A stretch of DNA of 64,000 nt, taken from NCBI RefSeq assembly GCF_007859275.1, contig NZ_VOHC01000002.1:57065-121064 (forward strand), given 5' to 3'. Made by a program: the position numbers and the translations under genes. The DNA comes from Planomicrobium sp. CPCC 101079 (GTDB lineage: Bacteria; Bacillota; Bacilli; Bacillales_A; Planococcaceae). Below, piece by piece: positions 32,452 to 40,819 of the stretch (within the stretch, counting starts at the first letter, position 1; the number at the start of each line of letters is the position of its first letter). Below the pieces are notes generated by a model. The model made no database searches and was not told the origin of the DNA. It saw nothing but the letters and a program-made list of their open reading frames with translations.

Positions 32452-33324
32452 TCAATGATATTGGGATAAAAACCCTTTAACTTCCTGGCCCATTTTTTCT
32501 TTACAGGACTCTGATGGAAAATGGGCCATGTCATATGCACAGCATTTTATCAGATTAGGAATGACATTTGCTGCTGTTTTAATGACAACATCACTTGGAA
32601 AGAAAATATCATGTTCTCCTGCTATCAAAAGTGTCGGCGCTTGATAGTTTAAAAGCTCTTTTTTCTTCGTTAACTTTGGCATTTCCTGCTCCAACTTCAC
32701 ATTTTTGAAGACTTCTCCAATGATGTCTTTATCCAGCGCCTGCATGCTGTTCGCAGACATTGCGTCTGTGATTTTCGTCAAATTTTTAGTTGAAAATGTT
32801 CTGGAATAGAACATTAAAGGCAACAGTATTTTTCGGATCATGGCCGTTTTAGAGCCTAGCTTCAGCCCTGCAGGAGCAACCAGGACTGCACAAGCAATTT
32901 TTTCCGGCATGAATGCAGCTAAGCGCAAAATGATTCCGCCTCCGTAAGAAGGGCCGATAAAAGCAGCTTTTTCCACTTGAAAAAAAGCCATTAGATCTGA
33001 AACCCATTCCGAAAAACTTTGATCTGCAGCAGATATCCGGCTTTCTTCACTGTACCCGGGATGTCCGACCGTATCCGGTGCATACACCCGATAGTCTTCC
33101 AGCAATCCTGAAAACCAGGACAAGGTCATGGGATTGATGCAGTTCCCTCCCTGAAAAATAAAAATCGGTTTTCCGGCAGCCGGTCCAGTAACCAAAACAT
33201 GGGTTCTGCCATGGCGCGTATCGACATATTCTCTATCAAAGTCAACAGAGAACGTGTCCAGGTAGGTTTCATAATAATTGAGCAGCTTTATTTTTCCTTC
33301 ATCACTTTTGTAAATTGATTTCAT
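32452..33324 (-). CDS. Alpha/beta hydrolase
   Basis: The 290-residue protein has the alpha/beta hydrolase triad: nucleophile Ser in GPSYGGG (about residue 126), Asp in GEHDIFFP (about 240) and His in DMAHFPS (about 270). The oxyanion region is FQGGN. It is probably an esterase or related enzyme of unknown substrate. ATG 33322-33324 is preceded by GAAGAAGG; an in-frame GTG two codons earlier is possible. Confidence 0.88.
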   Translation of the reverse strand: MKSIYKSDEGKIKLLNYYETYLDTFSVDFDREYVDTRHGRTHVLVTGPAAGKPIFIFQGGNCINPMTLSWFSGLLEDYRVYAPDTVGHPGYSEESRISAADQSFSEWVSDLMAFFQVEKAAFIGPSYGGGIILRLAAFMPEKIACAVLVAPAGLKLGSKTAMIRKILLPLMFYSRTFSTKNLTKITDAMSANSMQALDKDIIGEVFKNVKLEQEMPKLTKKKELLNYQAPTLLIAGEHDIFFPSDVVIKTAANVIPNLIKCCAYDMAHFPSESCKEKMGQEVKGFLSQYH

Positions 33325-33376
33325 TTTCACCCTTCTTCCCCTATCTTTTAATAATAATTAAAATTGAAGTACTCGC

Positions 33377-34483
33377 TTAAACTGATCGAGTAGAGGTTTT
33401 TTCAAGGAACTCAGCACTTTTTTTCTTCAGCTCATCACATAACAGCACCAATCGCTTTTTAATCGCTTCCTTGTTTCCATAGCGGATGCGCATTGATTTT
33501 GTCAACTCGCCATCCAGCATCTTCTGATGGCTGAACGCCGATTCAAGCAATTGCAGCAATTGTTCTGCACGAACTTCTCTTGCCACTTGTTCGTTTCCTG
33601 CACTGTATCCTGCCAAAAAGCCTTTTGCCATCCACCGCAAAATTTCCGCGCATTTATCATATCCGAGCTTTCCATATCTCTCTGTATCTGCCAACAAGGC
33701 AAAGAGCGTTTCGTATAAATTCATAAAGTTCCCCGCCATACCACGAGCATAATAGACAATTGGGTAAGGATCGATAATCCGGACCTGCCCTTCACTCAGC
33801 ACCAAATTTTCAGGTGAAGCATCTTGATTGCTTAAACTAACTTTCGTGAACGCTCGCTTTCTTATGTCGCAAGCTTCTGTAATCGCTTTGCTCATTTTTT
33901 CTTCCTTAATCACGGGATTAGCTTGGCAAAGAAACTGATAATCCGCCAGCTGTTCCTCGTTTTCTTCCAGAAGGTTGTCATACGGATTCCCTTCAAGGGA
34001 TCCTTTCAGCCCATCTTGTTCAGACCAGTAGAGATACCCGAAACCGTTTAGTCCATGCGGAACTTCTTCGGTTTCCCGATAAATCCTTCCGATGTTTTCC
34101 CCGATTTTAAAAGCTTCCTCATCTATAAGCCCGTGAATATTCAGACGTTCCCCAGCAAATGCTTCAAGGGTATAACTCAATTCCTCTGAAACATAGAACC
34201 GGAAATATTCCGGAGCTGCCCCGCGCACTGCTTGATTGACCGTCTGGTAATATAATGCCGTTCCTCTATATTCTGCATTCAGTGCCGCTTTATCAAATTC
34301 TACTGTTTTGCCATATGCTATTTCTTTTGGGATGCGCAATACCAGAACTTGTTCTCCTGTGTTGATTTTCCAAGCATGATGCCATGCCCCTTCTCCCAGG
34401 AACGAAGCTTCTGCCTGCTTTAAATCCTCGTGCTGCAATGCCAATTCCAACTTTGATTGATCCATTGTTTTTCCCGCTTTCAT
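33377..34483 (-). CDS. Aminoglycoside phosphotransferase/choline kinase-like protein
   Basis: A 368-residue protein with the APH-type kinase fold: a glycine-rich start (SFLGEGAWHHAWKI), ATP Lys region VLRIPKE, the catalytic loop SLSNQDASPENLVL in which NQD replaces the usual HGD, and metal-binding IIDPYP in place of IDWE. The His-to-Asn change and the DPYP motif make antibiotic resistance uncertain; small-molecule or sugar kinase relatives are equally likely. The ATG at 34483 lacks a clear ribosome site; ATG 34465, six codons in, has a weak GCGGGA. A 16-bp palindrome lies about 80 bases upstream. Confidence 0.78.
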   Translation of the reverse strand: MKAGKTMDQSKLELALQHEDLKQAEASFLGEGAWHHAWKINTGEQVLVLRIPKEIAYGKTVEFDKAALNAEYRGTALYYQTVNQAVRGAAPEYFRFYVSEELSYTLEAFAGERLNIHGLIDEEAFKIGENIGRIYRETEEVPHGLNGFGYLYWSEQDGLKGSLEGNPYDNLLEENEEQLADYQFLCQANPVIKEEKMSKAITEACDIRKRAFTKVSLSNQDASPENLVLSEGQVRIIDPYPIVYYARGMAGNFMNLYETLFALLADTERYGKLGYDKCAEILRWMAKGFLAGYSAGNEQVAREVRAEQLLQLLESAFSHQKMLDGELTKSMRIRYGNKEAIKKRLVLLCDELKKKSAEFLEKTSTRSV

Positions 34484-34560
34484 AAATGATTGTTTAAGTT
34501 TCTTTTATTGTAGCTATTTATTTAGAATATTGGCTACTTTATATTTCATTTTCCTGCGGA

Positions 34561-34576
34561 TTGATACGCGTATCAA
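34561..34576. promoter_or_regulatory. 16-bp perfect palindrome, possible operator
   Basis: TTGATACGCGTATCAA is a perfect inverted repeat centred on CG. It lies about 78 bases upstream of the APH-like gene and downstream of the gpx terminator. LacI-, GntR- or TetR-type regulators use such sites; none is adjacent. Confidence 0.4.
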
Positions 34577-34591
34577 AGAAGGCTGTCATGC

Positions 34592-34630
34592 AAAAAAACC
34601 GTTCAGGAATTTAAACAATTCCTGAACGGC
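34592..34630 (-). terminator. Terminator of the ohr-ohrR-gpx operon
   Basis: CCGTTCAGGAATT (34599-34611) pairs perfectly with 34617-34629; on the minus strand it runs into TTTTTTTG. Confidence 0.9.
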
Positions 34631-34639
34631 TAATTAAAG

Positions 34640-35125
34640 TTAGTTTTCATTTTTTGCCAGCACTTTATTTATATCTTTTTCAAACGATTCCGGTTGGTCT
34701 TTCGGTGCATATCGGCCAACGACATTCCCTTCTTGGTCAACCAGAAACTTGGTAAAGTTCCATTTAATGCTGCTCCCTAAAAAACCTTTGCTATTTTCGG
34801 TTAAATAACGGAACAATGGATGGGCATTTTTGCCGTTTACATCAACTATCCCGTGCATCGGAAATGTGACGCCATAGCTTACTCGGCAAGCTTCGGCAGC
34901 TTCTTCTGCGCTTTTTAACTCTTGGCGGAACTGGTCAGAAGGAAACCCGAGAACAACAAGCCCATCTTCTTTATACTCCTGGTATAACTTTTCCAGGTTA
35001 TCAAATTGATTGCTCAACCCGCACTTTGTCGCAGTGTTGACAATCAGCATCGGCTTGCCTTTGTACTCTTTCAACGAATAGTCTTCCCCTGACGATTTTG
35101 GTACTTTGATATCGTAAATGTTCAT
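34640..35125 (-). CDS. Glutathione peroxidase-family peroxidase (BsaA type)
   Basis: The 161-residue enzyme reduces peroxides with a cysteine active site. The peroxidatic Cys35 lies in TATKCGLSNQ, followed by FPSDQF and WNFTKFLVD, which provide the Gln, Trp and Asn of the catalytic tetrad. Such Firmicute enzymes usually take electrons from thioredoxin or bacillithiol rather than glutathione. It is the last gene of the ohr-ohrR-gpx operon (33-base gap to ohrR), which fits a hydroperoxide defence unit. Confidence 0.93.
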   Translation of the reverse strand: MNIYDIKVPKSSGEDYSLKEYKGKPMLIVNTATKCGLSNQFDNLEKLYQEYKEDGLVVLGFPSDQFRQELKSAEEAAEACRVSYGVTFPMHGIVDVNGKNAHPLFRYLTENSKGFLGSSIKWNFTKFLVDQEGNVVGRYAPKDQPESFEKDINKVLAKNEN

Positions 35126-35158
35126 GTTGTCCTGCCCCTTCGTTTGATCCGGCGCAGC

Positions 35159-35596
35159 CTATAAATCCATTTCAGCGAACGCCGAATTCAATTGCTTTAA
35201 ATTTTTCATCAATGTAATTGCGCTCATATCGATAAAATTGCAGCTAATGACTTTGTCGTATATAGCTTGCTCAATTGGCCCTTTTTCGTCCAGTGCTTGT
35301 CGGGTCAAAGAAATCACATATGCGCGTTTATCTTCGGCTGATTGTTGTTTCGTCAGACGGCCATGTGCAATCATCCGGCTGATAATGGGGTTTAACGTAC
35401 CGATTCCCAATCCGAGCCGCTCCCCGATATCTTTTGTCAGCAAATGATCTTCTTCCCATAATACTAGAAGGACCAAATATTGCGGAAACGTCAAATTGAA
35501 CGGTTCAAGCGTACGCGCGTATAATTTTGTGAAATTGCTCGACGCTTTATACAGTTCAAAGCATAATTGCTGGTCAAGTTTTGATGGCAACGCCAT
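35159..35596 (-). CDS. ohrR: OhrR-type MarR family peroxide-sensing repressor
   Basis: A 145-residue winged-helix MarR protein. Cys12 in LDQQLCFELY corresponds to the reactive Cys15 of Bacillus OhrR, whose oxidation by organic hydroperoxides releases it from DNA; no second C-terminal pair-forming Cys in the usual place is seen (Cys in KVISCNF is elsewhere). The helix-turn-helix is around LTKDIGERLGLGIGTLNPIISRM, and the wing is KQQSAEDKRAYVISLT. ATG 35596 with AGGTG upstream is preferred to an in-frame GTG at 35605. It lies 23 bases after ohr and probably binds the palindromes at 36061-36105. Confidence 0.9.
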   Translation of the reverse strand: MALPSKLDQQLCFELYKASSNFTKLYARTLEPFNLTFPQYLVLLVLWEEDHLLTKDIGERLGLGIGTLNPIISRMIAHGRLTKQQSAEDKRAYVISLTRQALDEKGPIEQAIYDKVISCNFIDMSAITLMKNLKQLNSAFAEMDL

Positions 35597-35619
35597 GGGA
35601 ATCACACCTATACATTAGT

Positions 35620-36039
35620 TTATAAAACAGCGATTTCCACATCGATCGAATCTTTAACAGCTTTGGAGTATGGGCAATACTGGTGCGCTTTATCGACATA
35701 TTCCCATTTTTTATCATCATCTAAGCCGACGATTTCAACTACAAGTTTAGCGGCCAGCTTAACGCCGCCATTTTCTTTGTCTCCAACTAAAGCGATCGTC
35801 GCTTGAACTTCGCTTTTTTCCACTTCCACTTTATCACGTTCTAATACCAATTCCAATGCACTGTTAAAGCAAGCGCTGTAACCTGCAGCAAACAATTGCT
35901 CCGGATTGGTGGCTGTTGTTGCCTCGCCGCCCAATGCTTGCGGCTTTGCCACATCCAAATAGAAAATGTTATCCTTCGAATAAACTGCTCCCTGTCTTCC
36001 GCCTGTATTGATGACTGTTGTTTCATAAAGTGATCTCAT
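35620..36039 (-). CDS. ohr: Organic hydroperoxide resistance protein Ohr
   Basis: The 138-residue OsmC/Ohr peroxidase has both catalytic cysteines, Cys57 in AAGYSACFNSA and Cys122 in HQYCPYSKA, and an Arg (R15 in TGGRQGAVYS) that activates the first. It reduces organic and fatty-acid hydroperoxides using lipoylated proteins as electron donors in studied species. GGAGGAGG precedes ATG 36039; the longer frame to 36072 would start inside the operator and is rejected. First gene of the ohr-ohrR-gpx operon. Confidence 0.95.
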   Translation of the reverse strand: MRSLYETTVINTGGRQGAVYSKDNIFYLDVAKPQALGGEATTATNPEQLFAAGYSACFNSALELVLERDKVEVEKSEVQATIALVGDKENGGVKLAAKLVVEIVGLDDDKKWEYVDKAHQYCPYSKAVKDSIDVEIAVL

Positions 36040-36060
36040 AATAATTTCCTCCTCCGCTTT

Positions 36061-36105
36061 TATATCGTCCACGATATAAATTTAAACTATATCGTCTACG
36101 ATGTA
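36061..36105 (-). promoter_or_regulatory. Promoter with two palindromic OhrR-type operators
   Basis: Two similar palindromes lie 27 bp apart centre to centre: 36061-36078 (TATATCGT-CC-ACGATATA, perfect arms) and 36088-36105 (one arm mismatch). A sigma-A promoter for ohr, TTTACA (36107-36102), 17 bases, TAAATT (36084-36079), is embedded so that one site covers the spacer and the other lies at the start point. The core TATCGT..ACGATA differs from the TACAATT-type box of Bacillus OhrR. Confidence 0.72.
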
Positions 36106-36130
36106 AAGTAATGGGCTTGTCTCTTCAAAC

Positions 36131-36161
36131 AAAAAAAGCCGCCATAAAGGCAGCTTTTTTC
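36131..36161 (-). terminator. Intrinsic terminator
   Basis: AAAGCTGCC and GGCGGCTTT form a stem with one G-T pair, followed by TTTT on the minus strand; it ends the gene at 36225-36548. Confidence 0.7.
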
Positions 36162-36224
36162 AGATGAAAGAGGAATTGTCATTCGTATGATGGAAAAAGG
36201 GTTTTCGGTTAACTTTGGAATCAC

Positions 36225-36548
36225 TTATTTCAACAATACACGTTTTTTAGTTTGATAGATGGGTGTCAAAAAATAAAGCTCTTTATGACATACAGTGGAT
36301 ATCTTTAATAATTCAAGGAAAATGTTTTCTGATACCGTATACGTATTCATGCTATTATGCATGCTCTGGAGTTTTTCACTCGCTTGATCCCACTTCACTT
36401 CTTCGATTTCAACCCATGTGGTCTTTGTCTTAACGGCGGTTTTGACTATCAGCCTTGCGAATAAAGTGATGTAAACAGTCCCTTCTTCTACATGCGTATC
36501 TTTTACTCGAGTAAAATAATAGGATCTTCCTTTTACAAATAAGGACAT
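36225..36548 (-). CDS. Hypothetical basic protein
   Basis: From ATG 36546-36548, with AAGGAGGAGA upstream, a 107-residue protein is encoded. It begins MSLFVKGRSYYFTRVKD and appears to be a small beta-rich fold at the start (alternating hydrophobic strands) and ends in a basic tail (TKKRVLLK). No family recognised. The longer frame to 36638 includes the ribosome site and is rejected. It is separate from the ohr operon by a terminator. Confidence 0.6.
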   Translation of the reverse strand: MSLFVKGRSYYFTRVKDTHVEEGTVYITLFARLIVKTAVKTKTTWVEIEEVKWDQASEKLQSMHNSMNTYTVSENIFLELLKISTVCHKELYFLTPIYQTKKRVLLK

Positions 36549-36705
36549 CTTGCTATTCTCCTCCTTAGTCTGCAGTTTTGCCGCTGTCTTCATACCTAAC
36601 TTGCTGCAGCCCCTACACGGCAGAAACCGAGAAAACAATTTCTTCTATGTATTAAGAATTCGCTTATATATGTTCGGCATTTACATTAACCCATGATAGG
36701 TTCAG

Positions 36706-37446
36706 TTAATTATTTTGCGCGTCTTGCTGGTCCTCTATATTTTCAATATTAGCATTGCTGGGTTTTAGGATAAATACAATGTAGCCTAAATCGTCTTCAA
36801 AATCCCAATCCAAAAAGGTTTCAGAAATAATCCGATTTAGTAAAGGTTCAAATTCAATGTCGCTAAGAACTTTTTGTTCCAATTGCCATTTTGCCCATTT
36901 TAATTCTTCCTTATGTCCATGCTTGATTAATTCTTTTTCAATCGGCAGCAGGAAATTAGAGCGGCGGACAAGGATAGTGCGGTTGTCCAGCCAATACGTC
37001 TCTTGTTCTTCAGGAGCTTTTTCAGTCAAAATGCTGGCTTTTATCAATTGTTCCTGGAATTTTTTCTCGCTCAATCCATCTGGCCATTTGAATTTGCTTC
37101 GATCGACGTCTTCATCAATGACTCCGATGACAATGCCCGTTTTCTTTTCCAGGTTCCAATCCGAGTAAACCTCACTCAATTCCAGTTTGCCAATACTTTT
37201 AAGTTCCTGGATAACTTCTTCTTTCATGTTGTCCATTAACATATCCCGTGTTTCCAAAACACGCCGCTCCTCATTTTGCTGAAGGAGAAACTTTTCCATC
37301 GGTGTAATGAAGCCGCGAAAGTGAATGGTGATAAACGGGCGGCTGATGGTGACATGGACTGAAGTAGGACCTTTACCAAAATACGTACGCATCAAAGCGG
37401 AAATATAAGATCCTACTTCCTTTTGTGGTTTCTTTTCTATTTTCAT
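36706..37446 (-). CDS. Tandem DUF2294 (MpsC-like) domain protein
   Basis: This 246-residue protein contains two copies of the about 110-residue DUF2294 domain, the first around residues 5-115 and the second around 130-235 (the repeated pattern is a VxISRPFITIHFRGFITPMEK strand pair in copy 1 and RTILVRRSNFLLPIEKEL in copy 2). MpsC, in the Staphylococcus MpsABC bicarbonate/cation system, belongs to this domain family. No mpsA or mpsB is in this window, so the job here is open. GGGAGG precedes ATG 37444-37446. Confidence 0.78.
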   Translation of the reverse strand: MKIEKKPQKEVGSYISALMRTYFGKGPTSVHVTISRPFITIHFRGFITPMEKFLLQQNEERRVLETRDMLMDNMKEEVIQELKSIGKLELSEVYSDWNLEKKTGIVIGVIDEDVDRSKFKWPDGLSEKKFQEQLIKASILTEKAPEEQETYWLDNRTILVRRSNFLLPIEKELIKHGHKEELKWAKWQLEQKVLSDIEFEPLLNRIISETFLDWDFEDDLGYIVFILKPSNANIENIEDQQDAQNN

Positions 37447-37518
37447 CTGAGACCTCCCTTCCTTACTGAAATCTTCTGTTCAATTGCGTTTTTCCGCACG
37501 AGCCGTTTCAAGAAAATA

Positions 37519-37566
37519 AAAAAAGCCGAAAAGAGCCCCCGTTCCGGGAATTCTTTTCGGCTTTGT
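37519..37566 (-). terminator. Terminator downstream of the GH65 operon
   Basis: AAAGCCGAAAAGA and TCTTTTCGGCTTT form a 13-bp stem with a G/C-rich loop; T-run on the minus strand. It is 230 bases past the last GH65 stop. Confidence 0.75.
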
Positions 37567-37796
37567 TAGCAGCTCTATAGTCTGTAACACTTCACCATTT
37601 ATCGTGTAATGTATTTCTATATAGGTTGTTGTACGTAAAGGAGCGCAGTTTGAAGATTCATTGATAGATCAATTTGGAAACTCTATTGTTTTCCAAGTAG
37701 TTTTATTATACATGACTCGATTACAGAAGGGCAAGCTAGAAAAAATCTCCCGCAATTGGCTTCGTACTACCTTTTCATCAGCAAGCCACGCACAAC
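37566..37796. other. Intergenic stretch with no recognised gene
   Basis: About 230 bases between the GH65 stop and the terminator. It contains a short inverted repeat TTGGAAA/TTTTCCAA near 37673-37696 but no supported ORF. Confidence 0.4.
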
Positions 37797-40070
37797 TTAT
37801 TGTACTTTCACTTCCTGCCCGCTTTCCAAATCTAAAGCTTTTCCGTTATGGGTGATGGTCAATCCTTCCCCTTCAACGACCATATACGTTGTCGCTTCTC
37901 TATTTTTATGGATTTTAAGCAAGCGCCCTTGATAGCGCAAGCGGAATTCCAGCGAAGTCCATTCGGCTGGAAGAGCCGGAGCCAAGGACAGGCCGCTTTC
38001 TTTCAAGCGCAAGCCGGCAAATCCGTAAACGATTCCGAGCCAGGTGCCGCCCATATTCGCCATATGCAATCCGTCTTTCGTGTTTTTATGCGTATTTTCC
38101 AAATCAAGGCGGGCGGTTTCATTAAAATAATCATAGGCTTTTTCCTGATAGCCAAGTTTAGACGCCATGATGCTATGGACACAAGACGACAGCGAAGAAT
38201 CATGAGTCGTAATTTGTTCATAGTAATCATATGAATTTTTGATGGTTTGAAAATCCTGTTCGTCTTCTAAAAGAAAATGGGCAAGCACAGTGTCTGCCTG
38301 CTTTAATACTTGATAACGATACAAAGTTAACGGGTGGTAATTTAACAACAATGGAAATTTATCAGTTGGCGTATTCTTCAGATCCCAACGTGCTTTCCTT
38401 AAAAAACTGTCATCTTGAGCATTGATGCCAAGTGTTTCATCATAAGGCAAGTACATACTCGCGCCGGCACTTTGCCAGATGCCTACTTCAGTTTCCGTCA
38501 GTTCAAGTTGGCTGGCTAGTTGATGCAGACGGTCGCTGTCTGCTTTTTTAAGAAATTCATATACTTTTGCCGCCCATAATAAATTGTGCTTGGCCATGGC
38601 GTTTGTATAGTAATTGTTGTTGACGATACAAGTATATTCATCCGGCCCCGTTACAGAATCGATTCGAAATTCTCCGTTATGCATATGGCCGGCATCCGCC
38701 CACAGACGCGCCGTCTCAAACAGAACTTCTGCCATATAGTCTTTCATGAATTCCTCATCTTTTGTCGCCAAATAGTATTGGATATAGCTGTACGCAATGT
38801 CCGCACTAATATGATATTGAGCTGTTCCAGCCGGGAAGAATGCCGAACTTTCCGAACCGGTAATGGTTCGCCAAGGGAATAAGGCCCCTTTTTCATGACC
38901 CATTTCTTTTGCCCGTTTTCTTGCACTGTCCAAAATTGAATAACGGTGCAGCAATAGGTTTTTGGCGATTTCCGGATTGGTCATCAAAAACACTGGAAAG
39001 ATATAAATTTCCGTATCCCAAAAGTAATGCCCTTCGTAGCCTTCGCCTGACAACCCTTTGGCTGATATATTGCTGGCAGGGTCTTTGCCCACTGATTGTA
39101 AAAGTTGGTATAAGTTAAAGCGAATTCCTTCTTGGACACGCTCGTCTCCTTCAATTGCTACATCAGCAATCTCCCAGTAGTTGTCCAAATATGATTTTTG
39201 CTCTGCAAGTAACATCTCAAAAGTTTTGGTTTGTGCTTGCTGAAGAATGTTGACTGCTTCTTCTACAAGGTTTTTGCCGTGCCGCAAAGTATCAGTGTAG
39301 ACGCTGAATTTAGTAAAGTGAATGGGCTCTTTGCCCGCGCAAACGTAAACTTCTTCTATCCTCGAGTTTGTAAGATTGCTGTCGTATGTATGATTCTCTG
39401 CTTCAATGGAAGAAGTAGAAACACAGGCCACTTCCAGACTGGTGACATAAGTCGTGTCTTTCACAATATTGAACCGATTTTCTTGCCGTACCTCTGTTAC
39501 ATGAAGCCGCTTGGCATGGCCAGATGCCAGGCGGGGATCTTCTTTGTCAACAAAGTTTGAAACATCGCCGTTGACCGTAGAAACAATTTTAACTTGCTCG
39601 ATAGGGGTAACCGCTTCCACTTTGATGTCTATAGCAAACAACTCTCTTGTTGCAAATGAAACAAGCCGCTTAAAATGTATCTTCACTTCTTTGCCTTGCG
39701 GGGATATCCAATGGACAATGCGTTCCGCAAAACCTCTATCCATGTGCAAGTTGCGTTCGCAGAAAAGAACTTCTCCTTCAAATAATGAAAAAAGTTCCCC
39801 GTCCAGGTAAATGCGGATAGTCTGCGCATCAATGACATTCAGTATTTTTTGCTGAGTTCCCGGAAATCCGTACAGCTTTTCTCCGTATGTGATGTCCGTT
39901 TCATCATGAAAAGCGTTAATATAAGCGCCCCGAATGGATTTGTAGCCTTCTTTGTAGCCTTCTTCGAAATTCCCTCTGATCCCCAGATATCCATTCCCTA
40001 AAGATAAAAGGCTTTCATTAACCAATAGGTTTTGATTATCCAATTCAAACTTCGTCAATTTCCAGGTCAT
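37797..40070 (-). CDS. GH65 disaccharide phosphorylase (copy 1)
   Basis: The 757-residue enzyme cleaves an alpha-glucoside with phosphate, giving beta-glucose 1-phosphate. It has the GH65 N-terminal beta-sandwich (about 1-260), linker, (alpha/alpha)6 barrel and small C-terminal domain. The conserved WDTE is at 351-354 and the general acid is Glu478 in the GPDEY motif. Known GH65 activities include maltose, trehalose, kojibiose and nigerose phosphorylases; the specificity loop around PWRTITGSESSAFFP (399-413) does not let me choose. Last gene of the operon; pgmB lies just upstream to convert the product to glucose 6-phosphate. Confidence 0.93.
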   Translation of the reverse strand: MTWKLTKFELDNQNLLVNESLLSLGNGYLGIRGNFEEGYKEGYKSIRGAYINAFHDETDITYGEKLYGFPGTQQKILNVIDAQTIRIYLDGELFSLFEGEVLFCERNLHMDRGFAERIVHWISPQGKEVKIHFKRLVSFATRELFAIDIKVEAVTPIEQVKIVSTVNGDVSNFVDKEDPRLASGHAKRLHVTEVRQENRFNIVKDTTYVTSLEVACVSTSSIEAENHTYDSNLTNSRIEEVYVCAGKEPIHFTKFSVYTDTLRHGKNLVEEAVNILQQAQTKTFEMLLAEQKSYLDNYWEIADVAIEGDERVQEGIRFNLYQLLQSVGKDPASNISAKGLSGEGYEGHYFWDTEIYIFPVFLMTNPEIAKNLLLHRYSILDSARKRAKEMGHEKGALFPWRTITGSESSAFFPAGTAQYHISADIAYSYIQYYLATKDEEFMKDYMAEVLFETARLWADAGHMHNGEFRIDSVTGPDEYTCIVNNNYYTNAMAKHNLLWAAKVYEFLKKADSDRLHQLASQLELTETEVGIWQSAGASMYLPYDETLGINAQDDSFLRKARWDLKNTPTDKFPLLLNYHPLTLYRYQVLKQADTVLAHFLLEDEQDFQTIKNSYDYYEQITTHDSSLSSCVHSIMASKLGYQEKAYDYFNETARLDLENTHKNTKDGLHMANMGGTWLGIVYGFAGLRLKESGLSLAPALPAEWTSLEFRLRYQGRLLKIHKNREATTYMVVEGEGLTITHNGKALDLESGQEVKVQ

Positions 40071-40107
40071 TCTTCTTTCACTCCTTGCTTGCTGATAATT
40101 TTTTCTA

Positions 40108-40791
40108 TTAAAATCTGGGGCTTTTCTTTTGATACTGCCCGATAATTTCTTCGAAAACCAAGGCGGCAGTATCCGTTACCAGATAATCGGCATGTGAAAG
40201 ATGGGCAGCGTCTCCGATGCCAACTGAAAACATATTCGCTTTATTTATAGCCTCTACACCAGCGGCTGAATCTTCCAGTCCAACGCAATCAGGGTACGCA
40301 ATTCCCAGCGCATCTGCTGCAGTAGTAAACGTTTCAGGATCGGGTTTTCCTTTTTCCACTTTTGACGCGTCCACCAGATAATCGAAATAACCGGTCAAGC
40401 CAAGTTTATCCAAAATTGCCGGAGCGTTTTTACTGGCTGAACCAAGCGCAATTTTCACGTTTGCTTCCTTGTTTGCCAGTAGCAGCGCTTCAATTCCCGG
40501 AAGGATATGAGACGGATTGACCGCTTCGATCAATTCCAGATAATATTCGTTTTTACGGGTTGCAAGTTTTTCCTTTTCTTCGGAGGAATACGTTTGTAGA
40601 GAAGGATCAATGGCCAAAATACGGTCCAGCGAATCCATGCGGCTGATTCCTTTAAGTTGTTCGTTAAACTGGCGGTCAAAAGATATTCCTAGCTCTTCGG
40701 CCAGTTTTTGCCATGCCAAAAAGTGAAATTCTGCAGTATCTGTGATAACACCGTCAAGATCATAGATAAAAACTTTTGGAAATTTCGTCAT
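40108..40791 (-). CDS. pgmB: Beta-phosphoglucomutase
   Basis: A 227-residue HAD-superfamily enzyme that converts beta-glucose 1-phosphate to glucose 6-phosphate. The nucleophile/acid pair is in YDLDGVITDTA, the substrate loop contains the conserved Arg/Ser region GISRMDSLDRIL, motif 2 is LGSASKNA, and motif 4 is GLEDSAAGVEA. Its specificity for the beta anomer matches the product of GH65 phosphorylases on both sides of the operon. GAGAGGAA sets ATG 40789-40791; a longer frame into lacI's end is rejected. Confidence 0.95.
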   Translation of the reverse strand: MTKFPKVFIYDLDGVITDTAEFHFLAWQKLAEELGISFDRQFNEQLKGISRMDSLDRILAIDPSLQTYSSEEKEKLATRKNEYYLELIEAVNPSHILPGIEALLLANKEANVKIALGSASKNAPAILDKLGLTGYFDYLVDASKVEKGKPDPETFTTAADALGIAYPDCVGLEDSAAGVEAINKANMFSVGIGDAAHLSHADYLVTDTAALVFEEIIGQYQKKSPRF

Positions 40792-40819
40792 GCAGCAGAT
40801 TCCTCTCTTTTTCAAGCAT

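Noticed and set aside
33377..34483. Aminoglycoside resistance gene
   Set aside because: The catalytic HGD is NQD and the metal motif is DPYP, and no resistance context is present, so only the fold is claimed.
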